Source: Dendrolimus kikuchii
Taxonomy: Eukaryota > Arthropoda > Insecta > Lepidoptera > Lasiocampidae
Direction: 5' to 3'
NCBI GenBank assembly: GCA_019925095.2
Contig: CM034410.1
Span: forward strand, 15,172,436-15,236,435
DNA: 64,000 nucleotides
In this document: one piece after another, positions 31,242-42,582 of the stretch
Layout of the letters: each line of letters opens with the position of its first letter
How positions within the stretch are numbered: the stretch's first letter is position 1
Notes under the pieces: model-generated
What the model saw: only the letters and a program-made list of their open reading frames with translations
The model's database searches: none
Told to the model about the DNA's origin: nothing
Translations under genes and position numbers: made by a program

Positions 31242-31555
31242 ATATATAAAGTTACGAAAACAATCAATTTGCATTCGCTTGCCGGCTTATTACCGTGTCT
31301 GATGGACTGATTTTAATGAGACTTTCTCCTCTAGATCGTTTTTTACCCGTTTACAGCGATTTGTCATAGAAAAAAGTAAGATATATTTCGTTCTTTTAAT
31401 TTGATGGTTCTCAGTTTTTTGGATGTGATCCTCTGTTATAAAAATAAGCTTTCACTTTATTTGTAATTAGAAACAGTGCCAGCGAGAGGTAAGCTAAGGC
31501 AATAAGTCAATATCAAAGTCTTGTCAATAATCCGAAGGGAGTGAAATCTATGCTA

Positions 31556-31752
31556 ATATTATAAAGAGGTAAAGTTTGTGAGTTTGTGACGTTGTAGGGG
31601 GTAATCTCTGGATCTACTAAACCGATTTTAAAAATTCTTTTACTGTTAGAAAGCTACGTTAACAGGGAGTGTCATAGAATATATAACATGACGCTATATA
31701 CCACGAGAGCGGGTCAGAGCGCGGGTGAAATCGCCCCGGGCCGCTAGTAGAG
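31556..31752 (-). mobile_element. CTAGC-family repeat
   Basis: Reverse orientation: it ends CGGGCCGCTAGTAG and starts TAATATTATAAAGAGG, with GGTAATCTCTGGATCTACTA and AACCGATTTTAAAAATTC inside, blocks common to this family. Confidence 0.6.
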
Positions 31753-31782
31753 AATAAAAATATTGATTCGTATTGTTGTTGT

Positions 31783-32019
31783 TTTTTTTTTTTTTTTCAG
31801 GAGATCAGCAGACAGGCAGACGGCCCACTTGATGGAAAGCGGTTACCATCGCCTATGGAAATTTGCAATACCAAAGTTGCTACAAATGCGCTGCTGCTCT
31901 CTTAAGGGAAACTGGAACCTGGTCACTAATGTCGGAACACAACTCAAGGTTGTTATGGCGACATACTTTAGACCAGGGGTGGTAGCCATCCAGTCGGGCA
32001 AATGCCCTACCACCTGGCA
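31783..32019 (-). mobile_element. GGTGG-SINE, short class
   Basis: Minus-strand copy that ends at CCACCTGG and has no GC-rich head. TTGTTGTTT occurs on both sides (about 31773 and 32021), so this edge looks like a true 5' end and not a later deletion. Confidence 0.85.
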
Positions 32020-32208
32020 GTTGTTGTTTGTGTTAATTTTTTATTATAAGTTTAGGTTCTCTAAATAAATGATATAAAACATAATATTGTCTCTACATAA
32101 ATGAGCGAGCCTCCTCGTATTCCCTGGTTTGCTAATACTAGCCATGAAGTCACATCTCACTAAGTAAATTCTATCATCTCGTAGGAAGGCGCAATACTCC
32201 AAATTGTC

Positions 32209-32313
32209 TGCCTTGCTTGCAATATAGTCGAAGACGTACAGCATTTGTTAGTGGAATGTGTTCGGACCAGGGACGACAGGAACGGCTGGTGGATGCTCTG
32301 GGAATTAATTTGA
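32209..32313 (+). pseudogene. LINE C-terminal zinc-knuckle remnant
   Basis: CLACNIVEDVQHLLVEC fits C-x2-C-x7-H-x4-C, the motif near the C-terminus of many non-LTR polyproteins. It is followed by RTRDDRNGWWMLW and a stop. Upstream sequence is too decayed to read. Confidence 0.55.
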
Positions 32314-33140
32314 TGGAGTCGGGTGTTTTTTAATATATAAAATAGTGAAAACGTTCATATGCATTTTGTGTAATTGTATGATTAGAGTAAGATGGGGCTG
32401 ACATGGCGACATCATCACTAAAAGCCCCTAAATAAATTAGGTAAAAAAATGAGACAAAACATGTTTGATATCATAGAGACCTACAACCTAAACTCATAAT
32501 AAACACGTAACTACAAATAAACAGTTCGAATCCATGATTGTATGTTCAATTGTTCATATACTGGATTTCGAATTAAATTTTACCTAAAATCTAATAAGTA
32601 AATAAATCATAATTCAATTATTTATTAGTCGATTTAATTGCTCGTTCAGATGATGTAAATAATCATTCAGATCTAATGAAAGCAGCAGGTATACAACGAA
32701 CGAAACAAAACAACTGGTTTGTCATTAAACAAAAGGTATATCATTCAAATTAATTGCAATACTCTAAACGTTCGCTCTTATCATTCATCAATGAGAATGA
32801 TAAATGAACTGGCTATGTATCATTCATTCGCTCTCCGGTGTTTGTTTCATTTTGACAACCGCTGATTGAACGTAGCACGTCACATCACTACTCGTTTGTA
32901 AACGGTAATGTTCGAAATTTAAATTACTTTAAGCTTCCACATGACGTATTGAAATCAGACAGTGATTAGAAGCTCAGCAGTTGGTAAATGAATAAAAATA
33001 AATCATGGAAAGAAATAACAAAAGTCGTGCTAGTTTAAAGCTCGATTCACACTATGATGCCGGTCACGGTTTGATGTCGTTCCGGTCCCCGTCAGATCAA
33101 ATCTTGCTGTGTGTACTCTACTACTAGTTTGTTGCCTCGT
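32314..33140. other. Apparently single-copy AT-rich DNA
   Basis: ATTCATTC-like repeats occur around 32640-32830, but there is no family match or convincing frame. Confidence 0.45.
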
Positions 33141-33243
33141 GGCCGGTTCCTATATCTTACTGTTCATTCAATTGTCGGATTGAATTTTGACATTACTTTC
33201 ATGGATCATATGTCAAATTTTAACCGATAGTAAGGCAAATAAA
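33141..33243. mobile_element. H element
   Basis: GGCCGGTTCCTATATCTTAC start, then inverted arms around ATTGTCGGATTGAATTTTGACA and the TGTCAAATTTTAACCGATAG right arm. A GGTGG-SINE begins 17 bp further on. Confidence 0.6.
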
Positions 33244-33260
33244 TCGCCAATGTGATAAAG

Positions 33261-33514
33261 AGACGACTTAACAACCCACAGCTAGGTGGTAGGGCATTTG
33301 GCCGACTGGATGGCTACCACCCCTGGTCTAGAGCATGCCGCCATAACAACTTTGAGTTGTGTTCCGGCATTAGTGACCAGGTTCCAGACTCACTTAAGAG
33401 AGTAGCAGCGCATTTGTAGCACCTTTGGTGTTGCAAATGTCCATAGGCGATGGTAACCGCTTTCCATCCAGTGGGCCGTCTGCTTGTCTGCTGAACTCCT
33501 GCAATAAAAAAAAA
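33261..33514 (+). mobile_element. GGTGG-SINE, head partly missing
   Basis: Starts at AGACGACTTAACAACCCACA and runs to an A9 tail. Close to the consensus. Confidence 0.85.
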
Positions 33515-33800
33515 GGAAACCAGCCGTCAGTCAAATGTTATATAACTATATTTTGTATAACATTTTTATCTTGCCAAGCATGTAACTAATTTATGGAGAT
33601 ATGTCGCAGTGTAAAATTTTAGTACGTCATGTCACTGTTATAACTATAATAATATTTTATTTAACTTTTATTGTATCTGTCTTACTGATCATGCAATGTT
33701 TGCTACCATTTCATTAAATATTTGAAAAGTGATTGTGTAACATATTTCTGTATAAAATTTATTAAAATAAAAAGAAAAGTTTGAGTTAATCAATTTTTAT

Positions 33801-33975
33801 CTAGACATGTTGCTGGGGAGTTTCTTGCAGCTTCTTGTGCTTAACAGCAATAACACGTTGCGAAGCGATGTATATAGAATAGGAAGTAAAATTAAATTTT
33901 AACTTATATGTATTGACCTGCAAAAAGTGTTCTCCACTGGAACTTATTTTGAATAAAAACTTTTAAATTTGAATT
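33801..33975 (-). mobile_element. I repeat (PLE-like end motif)
   Basis: Reverse-orientation copy of the repeat at 44258-44412: TGCTGGGGAGTTTCTTGC, CACGTTGCGAAGCG, then GTGTTCTCCACTGGAAC and TTTAAATTTGAATTGAA. It shares only the TTGCGAAGCG/TTTCTTGC motif with the PLE ends. Confidence 0.6.
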
Positions 33976-34207
33976 GAACATTATTTTCGACGAACTGGTA
34001 CCGGTGCGATATCGAATCGGAATTAGCTATGATAATGAGAATACTGTGATTCTTTCTTGTTTGAGAACATTTGACCGGACCGGGAACGGACCTAAACCGG
34101 AACGAGATAGAACCGTGAACGGCATAATAATGGGAATCGAGCCTTATGACCAATGCATTCGCGTCTTATACTTATATCTTAAATAACGTCAATGTTAATC
34201 TTGGCCA

Positions 34208-34320
34208 GGAAGCAAGTATAACTTACGCATTTTTCTGACCTAATCTTCATATTTTTTACAATTACAGTATGGTGTTGATGTAGAAAAACATCCTGATGAA
34301 ACCTATTCATCGATATATGA
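34208..34320 (+). mobile_element. S1 SINE, degenerate fragment
   Basis: TTTTCTGACCTAATCTTCAT, ATTACAGTATGGTG, AACATCCTGATGAAACCT and ATCGATATATGACC follow the S1 body in order. The tRNA-like head is gone. Confidence 0.5.
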
Positions 34321-34321
34321 C

Positions 34322-34430
34322 CAGTTTCTAAATCTTACTATTCTTTTACTTGTTTTATCATCGGTAAAAAATTTACATTACATATATGAAGCTTATGTCA
34401 AATTTGAACCGACAGTAATGCAAATAAACG
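34322..34430. mobile_element. H element
   Basis: TTTCTAAATCTTACTATTC start, ATCGGTAAAAAATTTACATT left arm and TGTCAAATTTGAACCGACAG right arm. Confidence 0.55.
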
Positions 34431-35040
34431 GTTACTAAGTATTGGAACCAACAAATAACTGATGTTGGAATTTCATCTAATCCGTCTTGGACAAGCATTA
34501 CATACCATGTAGTTTCTTGAAAATATAAAATAATATCAATTTATATTAATAAAAATCTATCAAAGTAAAGCAAAAAGTACTTTGCAGGTAACAGAATTAA
34601 AAAAAAACTTGATATCTATTAAGCATATTCTTATGCTTCATCCCCACACATCGACCGTAGTAATTTAAAAACACAAAGGTATAATCTGTGTAATAAAAGT
34701 TAAAGTAATTTGAAATTTGTTTTTTAATTTAAAAACGCAACCGGACACTAATGAAAACCGGCCGAAAAAGGATGAAAAAGTTTTTAATGACAGCGCGGCT
34801 GGGTTTTGTTTTTTAAAAATAAAATTGAAAACAATGGTTGAATCTCGCACGATGATAGTTGTGTTTTACCAGACCGTGAAGCTATTGTGGGAGCACAAAA
34901 AGGCACAAAACGCCAAAATAACAAACTGAAATGATGATGTTAATGTACATTTTATTTTTATCATATTCGTTACTCAAACGAAAGTAAATGATATCAATTA
35001 TTTATTACGGTCACATCACTAACCTTTAGTTGTGATCACA
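34431..35040. other. AT-rich DNA with an orphan frame
   Basis: A 70-codon frame at 34717-34929 (+) is lysine-rich without motifs and without convincing splice signals. Not called as a gene. Confidence 0.4.
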
Positions 35041-35571
35041 GTTCTAAGTTAAAAAGTTCATTCTTTTTGGTGAGCTCTTGAGACGTGATTTCCAAGCCAT
35101 ATTTTAAAAAGAAAAGAATAACGTCATCTCTAATATTAACAAGGAGTTTTTGGCGGGAACTGAAAGGAGACGTTGTGCTGTGCAGTTTTATTTTCTAAAA
35201 ATGTGTAAAATTACTCTAAAATGAACAATAGTTGTAGGATATTGATAGTTTTTGAGTAGTAATTATGTGTTTTGTGTGAAATGTAAACTGTATAGTCAAA
35301 TGTGGCCTTTTGAGTTGTCACAAGAACTCCGTTGAATGGCACTAGCTGATTACCTACAGTTCAGCTGTGCTACACATAGGCTTAAGAAAATGAAGAAACT
35401 ATATTGTAAAATAAGATCTGACTTAAAGGCCTAGCTGCCAAGCCATAAACTTAAATAAAATAAATTAGTTCTAAGTTAAAAAGTTCATTCTTTTTGGTGA
35501 GCTCTTGAGAAGTTATTCCCAAGCCATATTTTAAAAAGAAAAGAAAAAACGTCATCTCTAATATTAACAAT
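35041..35571. repeat. 103-bp direct duplication flanking a retroposon
   Basis: 35041-35152 and 35469-35571 are nearly identical, starting GTTCTAAGTTAAAAAGTTCA and ending GTCATCTCTAATATTAACAA. A GGCGGG retroposon lies between them, and after the second copy comes a diverged relative of it. Confidence 0.8.
35153..35465 (+). mobile_element. GGCGGG retroposon, type II end
   Basis: Starts GGAGTTTTTGGCGGGAACTG. After GTTGAATGGC it has its own middle, then GACTTAAAGGCCTAGCTGCC and an A-rich end, as in the copy at 28861. Confidence 0.82.
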
Positions 35572-35688
35572 AAATTTTGATCAGAACTTAACGAATATTG
35601 CTGTGCAGTATTATATTGTAAAAATATTTAACATTTTTAAATCAAAATTAGGTAAAAATGAACAATAGTTGTAGGTTTATTGATTATT
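35572..35688 (+). mobile_element. Diverged GGCGGG relative
   Basis: GCTGTGCAGTATTATATT...AAAAATATTTAACATTTTTA and ATGAACAATAGTTGTAGG follow the order of the GGCGGG retroposon but with many changes. A GGTGG-SINE truncates it. Confidence 0.55.
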
Positions 35689-35925
35689 TTCAGGTGGCAG
35701 GGTATTTGCCCGACTGGATTGCTATCACCCTTGGTCTAAAGGGTGCCACCATAACAACCTTGAGTTGTGTTCCGGCATTAGTGACCAGGTACCAGTCTCT
35801 CTTAAGAGAGCAGCAGCGCATTTGTAGCACCTTTGGTGTTGCAAACGTCCGTAGGCGATGGTAACCGCTTTCCATCAAGTAGACCGTCTGCCTGTCTGCT
35901 GAACTCCTGTAATTAAAAAAAAAAT
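35689..35925 (+). mobile_element. GGTGG-SINE, short class
   Basis: Starts at CAGGTGGCAGGG with no GC-rich head, in a position equivalent to the other short copies, and ends with an A-rich tail. Confidence 0.82.
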
Positions 35926-36386
35926 TATATTTGTGTGTAAAATTTTCTAGTCAAATAAAATTATTTAAGCTGCCCTAAGAAATATGTTATTTGGCGTCAG
36001 TTGCAATTTATTATTTTTTTGTTCTTGATACAGAGAAATGCAAAAGATATTTCTCGTAATAGGAGGTACTGATCATAACGAAAGCCTGTCATAATAAAAC
36101 AGCGTGAAGTGAAGAAGAAAAAGTAGAAAACCTGAATCTAGGCTCCGAAGCGATCCGCAACCTGGATTTATTACTGGGATTATGATGACAAATCTTGACA
36201 TTGAGGACTAGGAGATTAAAAATACTAAGCGTTCGACGACTTTTGCTGCTGAGACAGAGGGATAGTGTTTTACAATAAAGGATGTTAACTTGCTTGAAAC
36301 TTCGCCATTCTCGAATACATAACAATAGCTACATCGACGAATCATATATTTGGAAAATGACCTTCTTGCGCTTAATAACATGCGTT
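35926..36386. other. No feature recognised
   Basis: No family match. Two overlapping minus-strand frames lack motifs. Confidence 0.4.
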
Positions 36387-36441
36387 TAATTGACAAAAAC
36401 AGAACATACGCATAAGTCTTACGTTCTGTTTTGTCAATTAA
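36387..36441. repeat. Inverted repeat of about 21 bp
   Basis: TTAATTGACAAAAACAGAAC (36387) pairs with GTTCTGTTTTGTCAATTAA (to 36441), with one extra A, around a short spacer. Confidence 0.6.
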
Positions 36442-37126
36442 TCAAATACGTGCTTTCACGTGTTCTGAAACAGCTGTCAAAATAATAATATACAATTGTG
36501 ATCGTAATGACGCTCTAATGTGGTATACACACCGACATATCGCATATTGACTGGTTCTTATATTGGCACTTAGAAAATGTTAACAACGATTAACTAAAAG
36601 AATAATTAAATATTATAAAGCCGTGAATAAAAAATTATTAATTATACATTGTTCTAGATTACCTTACCTAGGTCGCTGCTGGAGCATAGCGTTTCATTTT
36701 TCAAAATAAATAATATTTTAGTTACTATAAAATACAAAGTAATTCATGCGTTGTAATTTTTTCGCAGAATCAAATTGTATGACCCTCGTCACAACAATAC
36801 TTTCTTTAAGTGTGTCTTCAATCAAGCATAATTGACGTTTTTAAAGACCCTGTCAATAACCCAGATATTAAACGCATGCGTCAGGTTTTCCCGTTGCATG
36901 TTTTTGGCACTGAAATCTTTGGCCTTAAAACGGCCGCTTTTGAAGTATCATATTGTATATTTGATATTTAATCAACATATATTGATTATTATTATAAATT
37001 GCCTGCTATATTAAAAAATACAGAAGGCGACACTAAATTCATAAGGACTACAAAAAAATATTGACAATTAAATGCTATTCCACTTTGGACGAATTTTTTA
37101 GATATCATTTTTAATTGTTGAGAGTT
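36442..37126. other. No feature recognised
   Basis: AT-rich DNA without family match. Confidence 0.4.
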
Positions 37127-37346
37127 GGTCTGAAAGAGAGTGTCGGGGTGAAGGTAAGGAAAGGAATGCTCCGGTGGTTCGGGCATGTGGAAAAAATGCA
37201 TGATAAAAGAATGACTAAACAGATATACAATGCAAAAGTGGATGGATGCAGAAGTCGTGGAAGGCCACGACACACCTTCCATGATCAAATTGATCGTGTA
37301 ATAGCAGAAGGTGATGTCAGAAGCCTTAAGAACAGACGAGCTTGCT
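37127..37346 (+). mobile_element. TATG-LINE fragment lacking the 3' end
   Basis: Encodes VGLKESVGVKVRKGMLRWFG to SLKNRRAC and then stops matching, so it has lost the last 35 or so codons and the TATG tail. It probably suffered a deletion after insertion. Confidence 0.82.
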
Positions 37347-37389
37347 ATAGGCTATAAGGGTTATTATGAACTACAAATGTAACATTGTT

Positions 37390-37905
37390 GTTTTTTATTG
37401 CATGAGTTAGCAGACAGGTAGACGGCCCACCTGATGGAAAGCGGTTACCATCGCCTATGGACATTTGTATTACCAGATGCTACCAATGTGTTGCTGCTCT
37501 CTAAAGTGAGGCGAACCTAGCCACTAAAGGCAGAACACAATGTTATGGCTGCATACACTAGACCAGCGTTGGTAGCCATGGAGACGGGCAAATGTTTTTT
37601 ATACCAGCTGGCAGAAGTGGATGGCTACGGAATCCATATACAGCAACATAAATCTATCATATACTACCAGAATGTACTAGGATAGCAAAAATGTTGCACT
37701 ATAACTCTTAAACCTCGTACTGTGTTACGACGGTGAATGCACGTCGAGCAAATTGGATGACCGTAATCGCGGTTCCTTATAACAACTACAGGCGCTACCA
37801 ATGCCCTTCAATCTGGAAGTGGGTCGTTTTGTCGTCTCTTACGACAGGCCGCTCGGCTGCAGGAATTAGTATTATTTAGTATTCTTTCTCCGTCTCTGCA
37901 AGGAT
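37390..37905 (-). mobile_element. Diverged GGTGG-SINE, interrupted
   Basis: Tail and body at 37390-37600 and head at 37820-37905 (GTCGTTTTGTCGTCTCTTAC, GGCCGC), both on the minus strand, separated by about 220 bp of unassigned DNA. Confidence 0.65.
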
Positions 37906-38006
37906 AAATGCAAGCCAGTCAGAAGTTTCCACGTTACTTTGACATATGTGATCGTCAACTAATTATTGTCTACTTCTAGTTGTAGACTTCTCTCTACTTG
38001 CGCCAT

Positions 38007-38074
38007 ATATCTTGGTTCTTTGCTTTCCTCGTCCAGTCCCAACCGGCGAACTTACGCAAGTCGTTATTCCAGTG
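38007..38074 (-). mobile_element. RTE-like LINE C-terminal scrap
   Basis: CGCCATATATC...CTTTCCTCGTCCAGTCCC and CGCAAGTCGTTATTCCA match the LINE end at 3120-3205. No open frame. Confidence 0.5.
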
Positions 38075-38503
38075 CCGCGTTTGAAACCGTTAAAACGTCG
38101 AATTCATGTTCCTTCATTAAGTCATGTCCCGAAATTAAAAAAAAGGAAATTTCATATTTGGCACGACCTCTTAACTCATCCGACATCTGTCGCGGCCGAG
38201 TGTGTCAATCAAAATGAAAGCCTGTCACTGTCAGTATATGTTCAAAAGCAGTGTTTAGTTTTATTTTATCTTTAAGTAGGTACTTATGTTTCGCTTTCAT
38301 ATGTTATTTGTTTAGTCATCTTAGTACATTTAGGCTGGTTGCATGTGTGCAAATTGTTTATTTCTTTAATTTTAAGTTTAATTAATGCAGGCATTAATTA
38401 TTTCTTTATACTGTGGACAATATTTCAAGAACTACAGAATAACAACAATTACAAATTATATAAAAATAATTGACAGATTTCGTATAAACATGTATTTTAA
38501 ACT
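38075..38503. other. No feature recognised
   Basis: No family match and no convincing frame. Confidence 0.4.
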
Positions 38504-38728
38504 AGCTGCGCCCGCGGTTACACCCGCGTGGTGATGGAAAATCGCTATATTTTGGATAATTCACACTATATTTTTATAAATTATATGTGTTATTCTGATG
38601 TGTAAGCTATATTATTGTAAAGTTTCATCAAAATCCATTTAGTAGTTTTTGTGTGAAAGAGTAACAAACATACATCCATACATACATTCTTACAAACTTT
38701 CGCGTTTATAATATTCATAGAGATAATA
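38504..38728 (+). mobile_element. CTAGC-family repeat, near complete
   Basis: Starts ACTAGCTGCGCCCGCGGTTA, contains GTTTCATCAAAATCCATTTA and AGTTTTTGTGTGAAAGAGTA, and ends ACAAACTTTCGCGTTTATAA. These blocks recur in arthropod genomes; the mechanism is uncertain. Confidence 0.65.
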
Positions 38729-39574
38729 GAATAGCAAAAAGTGCGAGAAGTAGACCATACTTTAGATACCACCAGGATATAAAGCGACATATTGTGACAT
38801 ACTTAACATTTTGGGTTTTCATCATCTTAATATTTGAAACTTATGGAAGTAAAAAGAAAAGAAAAAAAGGAATAAAAAGGAAAAGAAAAGAATAATATAC
38901 TGTCGCAAATGAAAATATATTGCATATGTAAAGCTTGAATTTACAATTATAAAAAAGTGCACCCTATTCACGGCAATGAGGTTAGAATTTAGCATTATTC
39001 TGCGACACGTATGATAAGAACCTGTTTTCAAATTATTATTTATCGGTGGGTTTTTTTTTCAAATATAGTACACAGTTAATTAATAATGTCTTTTTTTGCA
39101 CGTTTGAAACTAAAGATTTCTTCCGACAGATATTACGAACGTAGCATAAAACAAATATCATTTCACCCCTTGATACTTGATATACTTTACATACATTGAC
39201 ATTTCACAACATTTTATCCCAACATCAAAGATCAAATAATTCAAATGAAAATAAATACAACAAATAAAACTAAATAATCGTTCATCTGTAACGAGCCGAC
39301 AACAAACCGCACTGTCATTATGAAAAAGTTTTTAAAAGAAATCTCCATTCATGTTAGCGTCGGTTTGCAAAAAAGCGCGCGTAATTGCCACTTGACCGTC
39401 TTTTTGCTTTTTATTTAAATAAAAACATAATATTGAATTAAAGTTGACATCTTTTACAATAAAGCAATTAAAGGAAAACATTTGTCATTTCAAAATAACT
39501 AAAATTACAGCATTATCGTTGCTTAAAGCCAATTAGGCAAACAAAGGATATACCATAACCATATAGCCTGAGAA
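38729..39574. other. No feature recognised
   Basis: AT-rich DNA, with an AAAAGAAAAGAAAAAAAGG stretch near 38855. Confidence 0.45.
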
Positions 39575-39586
39575 ATGATATCAACA

Positions 39587-39890
39587 ATAGTAGTAGTAGA
39601 CTTCGCCACAAAGGCAGGCAAGGGAATCTTAGTCCATACAGCCAATACTGACGTGTAATTCTTTGTATGGGTAGCGCAGTTGAATTTTAGGCTACAACTG
39701 ACGCCATTCAACGGAGTTCTTGTAAAAATTCGAAAGGCCAAATTTGACTATACAGATCACATTTCTCATAAAAAGACAAAAACTATTAATATCCTACAAC
39801 TATTGTTCATATTAGAGTAATTTTACACTGTTTTTATAAAATAAAACTGCACTGCACAATGTCTAATTCCCTCCAAAAACTCCAAGTCCA
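39587..39890 (-). mobile_element. GGCGGG retroposon, type I end, 12-bp TSD
   Basis: Minus-strand copy ending in (TAC)n. ATGATATCAACA at 39575-39586 and ATGAGATCAACA at 39891-39902 form the duplication (one mismatch). More diverged than the copies at 10250 and 19262. Confidence 0.82.
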
Positions 39891-39954
39891 ATGAGATCAA
39901 CAGTTTTTAAGTAGACAATTTTTTAACTATGATCTGGATACAAAGACTTTTAAT

Positions 39955-40080
39955 CCAAGTATTTACGTCAGGCGTGTTTGCAAACTGAACAGTGACGTTG
40001 TGATGTCTAATGTTATTTTATAAAAATGCGTGTAATATTAATTAAAAATTAACAATAGTTGTAGGATATTGTATTATAAT
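39955..40080 (+). mobile_element. Diverged GGCGGG relative
   Basis: GTGACGTTGTGATG, TTATTTTATAAAAATGCGTG and AACAATAGTTGTAGGATATT follow the family's order. Orientation is opposite to the copy just before it. Confidence 0.5.
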
Positions 40081-40730
40081 TATATTTTATTTTTAGGTTA
40101 AAAAATAGAAATAAATATTTAAAAAAAAATTAAAACATAAAGCTTGGTTTGTCTTTGGTTAGATCAGTTTTGTTGTACCAGGATAACATAAATTCTTAAC
40201 AATTCCTATAGTAGCCTTTATAGCAGCTATTAAATAACATGTTTAGATCAACTATAAAACAAATTACTTCCTCAGTACTGATTGAAGATGTGATTACTTA
40301 TTAGTTGTGATAAGCGTCTATACCAATATTAGAAAGTGACTTATTTTGGACCTTTGTACATTAGTTTTTCCCTTTTTGTGGCCTTAGTAAGATTTGGTAT
40401 ATAATATAGTACCTATAGTGATTTTCGTGACAGTTTTTATGTTATATTAAAAGGGTTTTTTTTTCTACAAAACATTTCTCTTCCTTTTAATGTTCACCAG
40501 GGTCGGGTGGTAAAATCTCCCCCAGAGTAATTATGATAATATGAGGAGTAAAGTCTTCCTCTCAATTTTACAGTCACTGGTGCTTCCCCCCCCCCCCCCT
40601 TATGTACTCACTCCTCACATTATCCGTTCTTGGAAGAAAAATACTAGGGAATGAAAAGCGTCGAGTAAAAAACGTAACTCCTAACACAATCACAGTTAGC
40701 GTCTCCAGTCCTTCTAATTTTTATAAAGTA
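40081..40730. other. No feature apart from a C14 run
   Basis: A run of 14 C lies at 40586-40599. The rest is AT-rich without family match. Confidence 0.45.
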
Positions 40731-40995
40731 TCACTAGCGGCCCGTCCCGGCTTCGCACGGGTAGTTTATCGCTATTTTTTACAACTGAGATTACATTATT
40801 GAAGTTTTACTAGGGATCCCTAATTTTTTCTAGTAATAAATATAGCCTATGTTACTCAGTGATAATATAGCATTCTAATGGTTAAATCATTTTTGAATTC
40901 GGTCCAGTAGTTTTTGAGTTGAATCGTTACAAACTTATAAAAATACAAAATATATAAAAATATGCAATATTTATTCTTTATAATATTAGTATAGA
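40731..40995 (+). mobile_element. CTAGC-family repeat
   Basis: Starts ACTAGCGGCCCGTCCCGGCT with TTCGCACGGGTAG, contains AATTCGGTCCAGTAGTTTTT and ends in TATAATATTAGTATAGAT. Confidence 0.65.
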
Positions 40996-41087
40996 TTAGG
41001 CTAATATGACCGCTTGTGTTGTCTTCTCATCAGGTTTCTAGAACAAGAATATCGTCCATCAATATTTCTCTTTTCTTGCCACCTTTT

Positions 41088-41393
41088 ATCCGTGCAGGAA
41101 CGGAGAAAGAATACAATTTCCTGCGGCCAGGCGGCCTGTCGTAGGAGGCGACAAAACAACCCACAGCCAGGTGGTAGCGTATTTGCCCGACTAGATGGCT
41201 ACCACTGGTCTAGAGTATGCCACCATAACAACATTGACTTGTGTTCTGGCATTAGTGACCAGGTTCCAGTCTCCCTTAAAAGAGCAGCAGCACATTTGTA
41301 GCATCTTTGGTGTTGCAAATGTTCATAGGCGATGATAAGCAGCTTTTTCATCAAGTGGGCCGTCTGCCTCTCTGCTGAACTCCTGTAATAAAA
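41088..41393 (+). mobile_element. GGTGG-SINE, full-length copy
   Basis: Complete head, body and tail. Its A-rich end became the target of the TATG-LINE at 41399. Confidence 0.87.
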
Positions 41394-41398
41394 TAATA

Positions 41399-41616
41399 TA
41401 TACATACATAACTTCACGCTAGTTCCCTTGCGGGGTAGGCACGAACAACAGAGTGCCATTTAGGCTTATTCTTACACACCTCACTTGCCTCATTGACATT
41501 CATAACTCTTGTCATGCAAGCTCGTCTGTTCTTAAGGCTCCTGACATCACCTTCTGCTAGTATACGATCAATTTGATCATGGAAGGTGTGTCGTGGCCTT
41601 CCACGACTAATAATAA
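41399..41616 (-). mobile_element. TATG-LINE in a SINE tail, 14-bp TSD
   Basis: Minus-strand copy of the last 65 or so codons. GTAATAAAATAATA is duplicated at 41385-41398 and 41617-41630, placing the insertion in the A-rich tail of the preceding SINE. Confidence 0.92.
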
Positions 41617-41630
41617 GTAATAAAATAATA

Positions 41631-42093
41631 GTATGGCAATTTTTATGTATAATTTTATTTCACCTTGCTTGCAATGCTTTTCAGCAACCTTGATTTGATT
41701 TGGATGAAGCATCTAATACCAGGATCAGTATTCTTCTACCATGCTGCTACTAAGCTTTCACAAAGTACATGTTTCCTGGTGAAACAGTGCGTCATTGGAG
41801 CATCTCCTAAAGTGTTATGGTGAAGCTCTGATTTGAAAATAACCGGGAGACCCGTTATTAGAAGTCAACGCCTTTTCGGTTTACTGAAGCCAAACTGTTA
41901 CGGTTAATTTTGCTTAATGGTTTACGTTAATTGATCAATATTTTTAATGTTGCTTTAACCTGTCAGTTGTTTTTTTAAAAGGACCGTAAAATACCTTCTT
42001 ACTACTAATAAAACATTTTGGTATCATTATAATAAATTATTTAAGAAATGTTTTGCTTTTTTACCTGACTGCCAAGCAAGGGTTGAGTGAATG
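41631..42093. other. No feature recognised
   Basis: No family match and no coding signal. Confidence 0.4.
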
Positions 42094-42304
42094 ATTTTTT
42101 TATTTTTTTATTGTATGAGTTCAGCAGACAGGCAGACGGCCCACTTGATGGAAAACGGTTACCATCGCCTATGGACACTTGCAACACCAAGGTGCTACAA
42201 ATGCGCTGTTGCTCTGGTCACTAATGCCGGAACACAACTCAAGGTTGTTACGGCGGTATGACCAGGGGTGGTAGCCATAGTCGGGCACATACCTTACCAC
42301 TTGG
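42094..42304 (-). mobile_element. GGTGG-SINE, left of a head-to-head pair
   Basis: Minus-strand copy from the T run to the ACCACTTGG edge, with internal deletions. Confidence 0.75.
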
Positions 42305-42560
42305 AAGAATACAATTTCCTGCGGCCAAGCCTCGTGTCGTAATAGGCGACAAAACAACCCACAGCCAGGTGGTAGCGCGTTTGCCCGTCTGGATGGCTAC
42401 CACCCCTGGTCTAGAGTATACCGCCATAACAACCTTGAGTTGTGCTCCGGCATTAGTGGCCAGGCTTTAATCTCCGTTTAGAGAGCAGCAGCGCATTTGT
42501 AGCACTTTAGTGTTACAAATGTCTATAGTGGTTAGTCTGCCTGTCTGCTGAATTTATGCA
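42304..42560 (+). mobile_element. GGTGG-SINE, right of a head-to-head pair
   Basis: Plus-strand copy beginning GAAGAATACAATTTCC and ending in an A-rich tail. It joins the preceding minus-strand copy without a gap, giving a large palindrome-like arrangement. Confidence 0.78.
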
Positions 42561-42582
42561 ACAAAATAAAATAAATAGGTAT

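Noticed and set aside
34717..34929. 70-codon lysine-rich frame
   Set aside because: No motif, no splice signals, AT-rich composition as in the flanks.
35041..35571. LTR retrotransposon with 103-bp LTRs
   Set aside because: The blocks lack TG...CA ends and enclose a retroposon with its own known ends.
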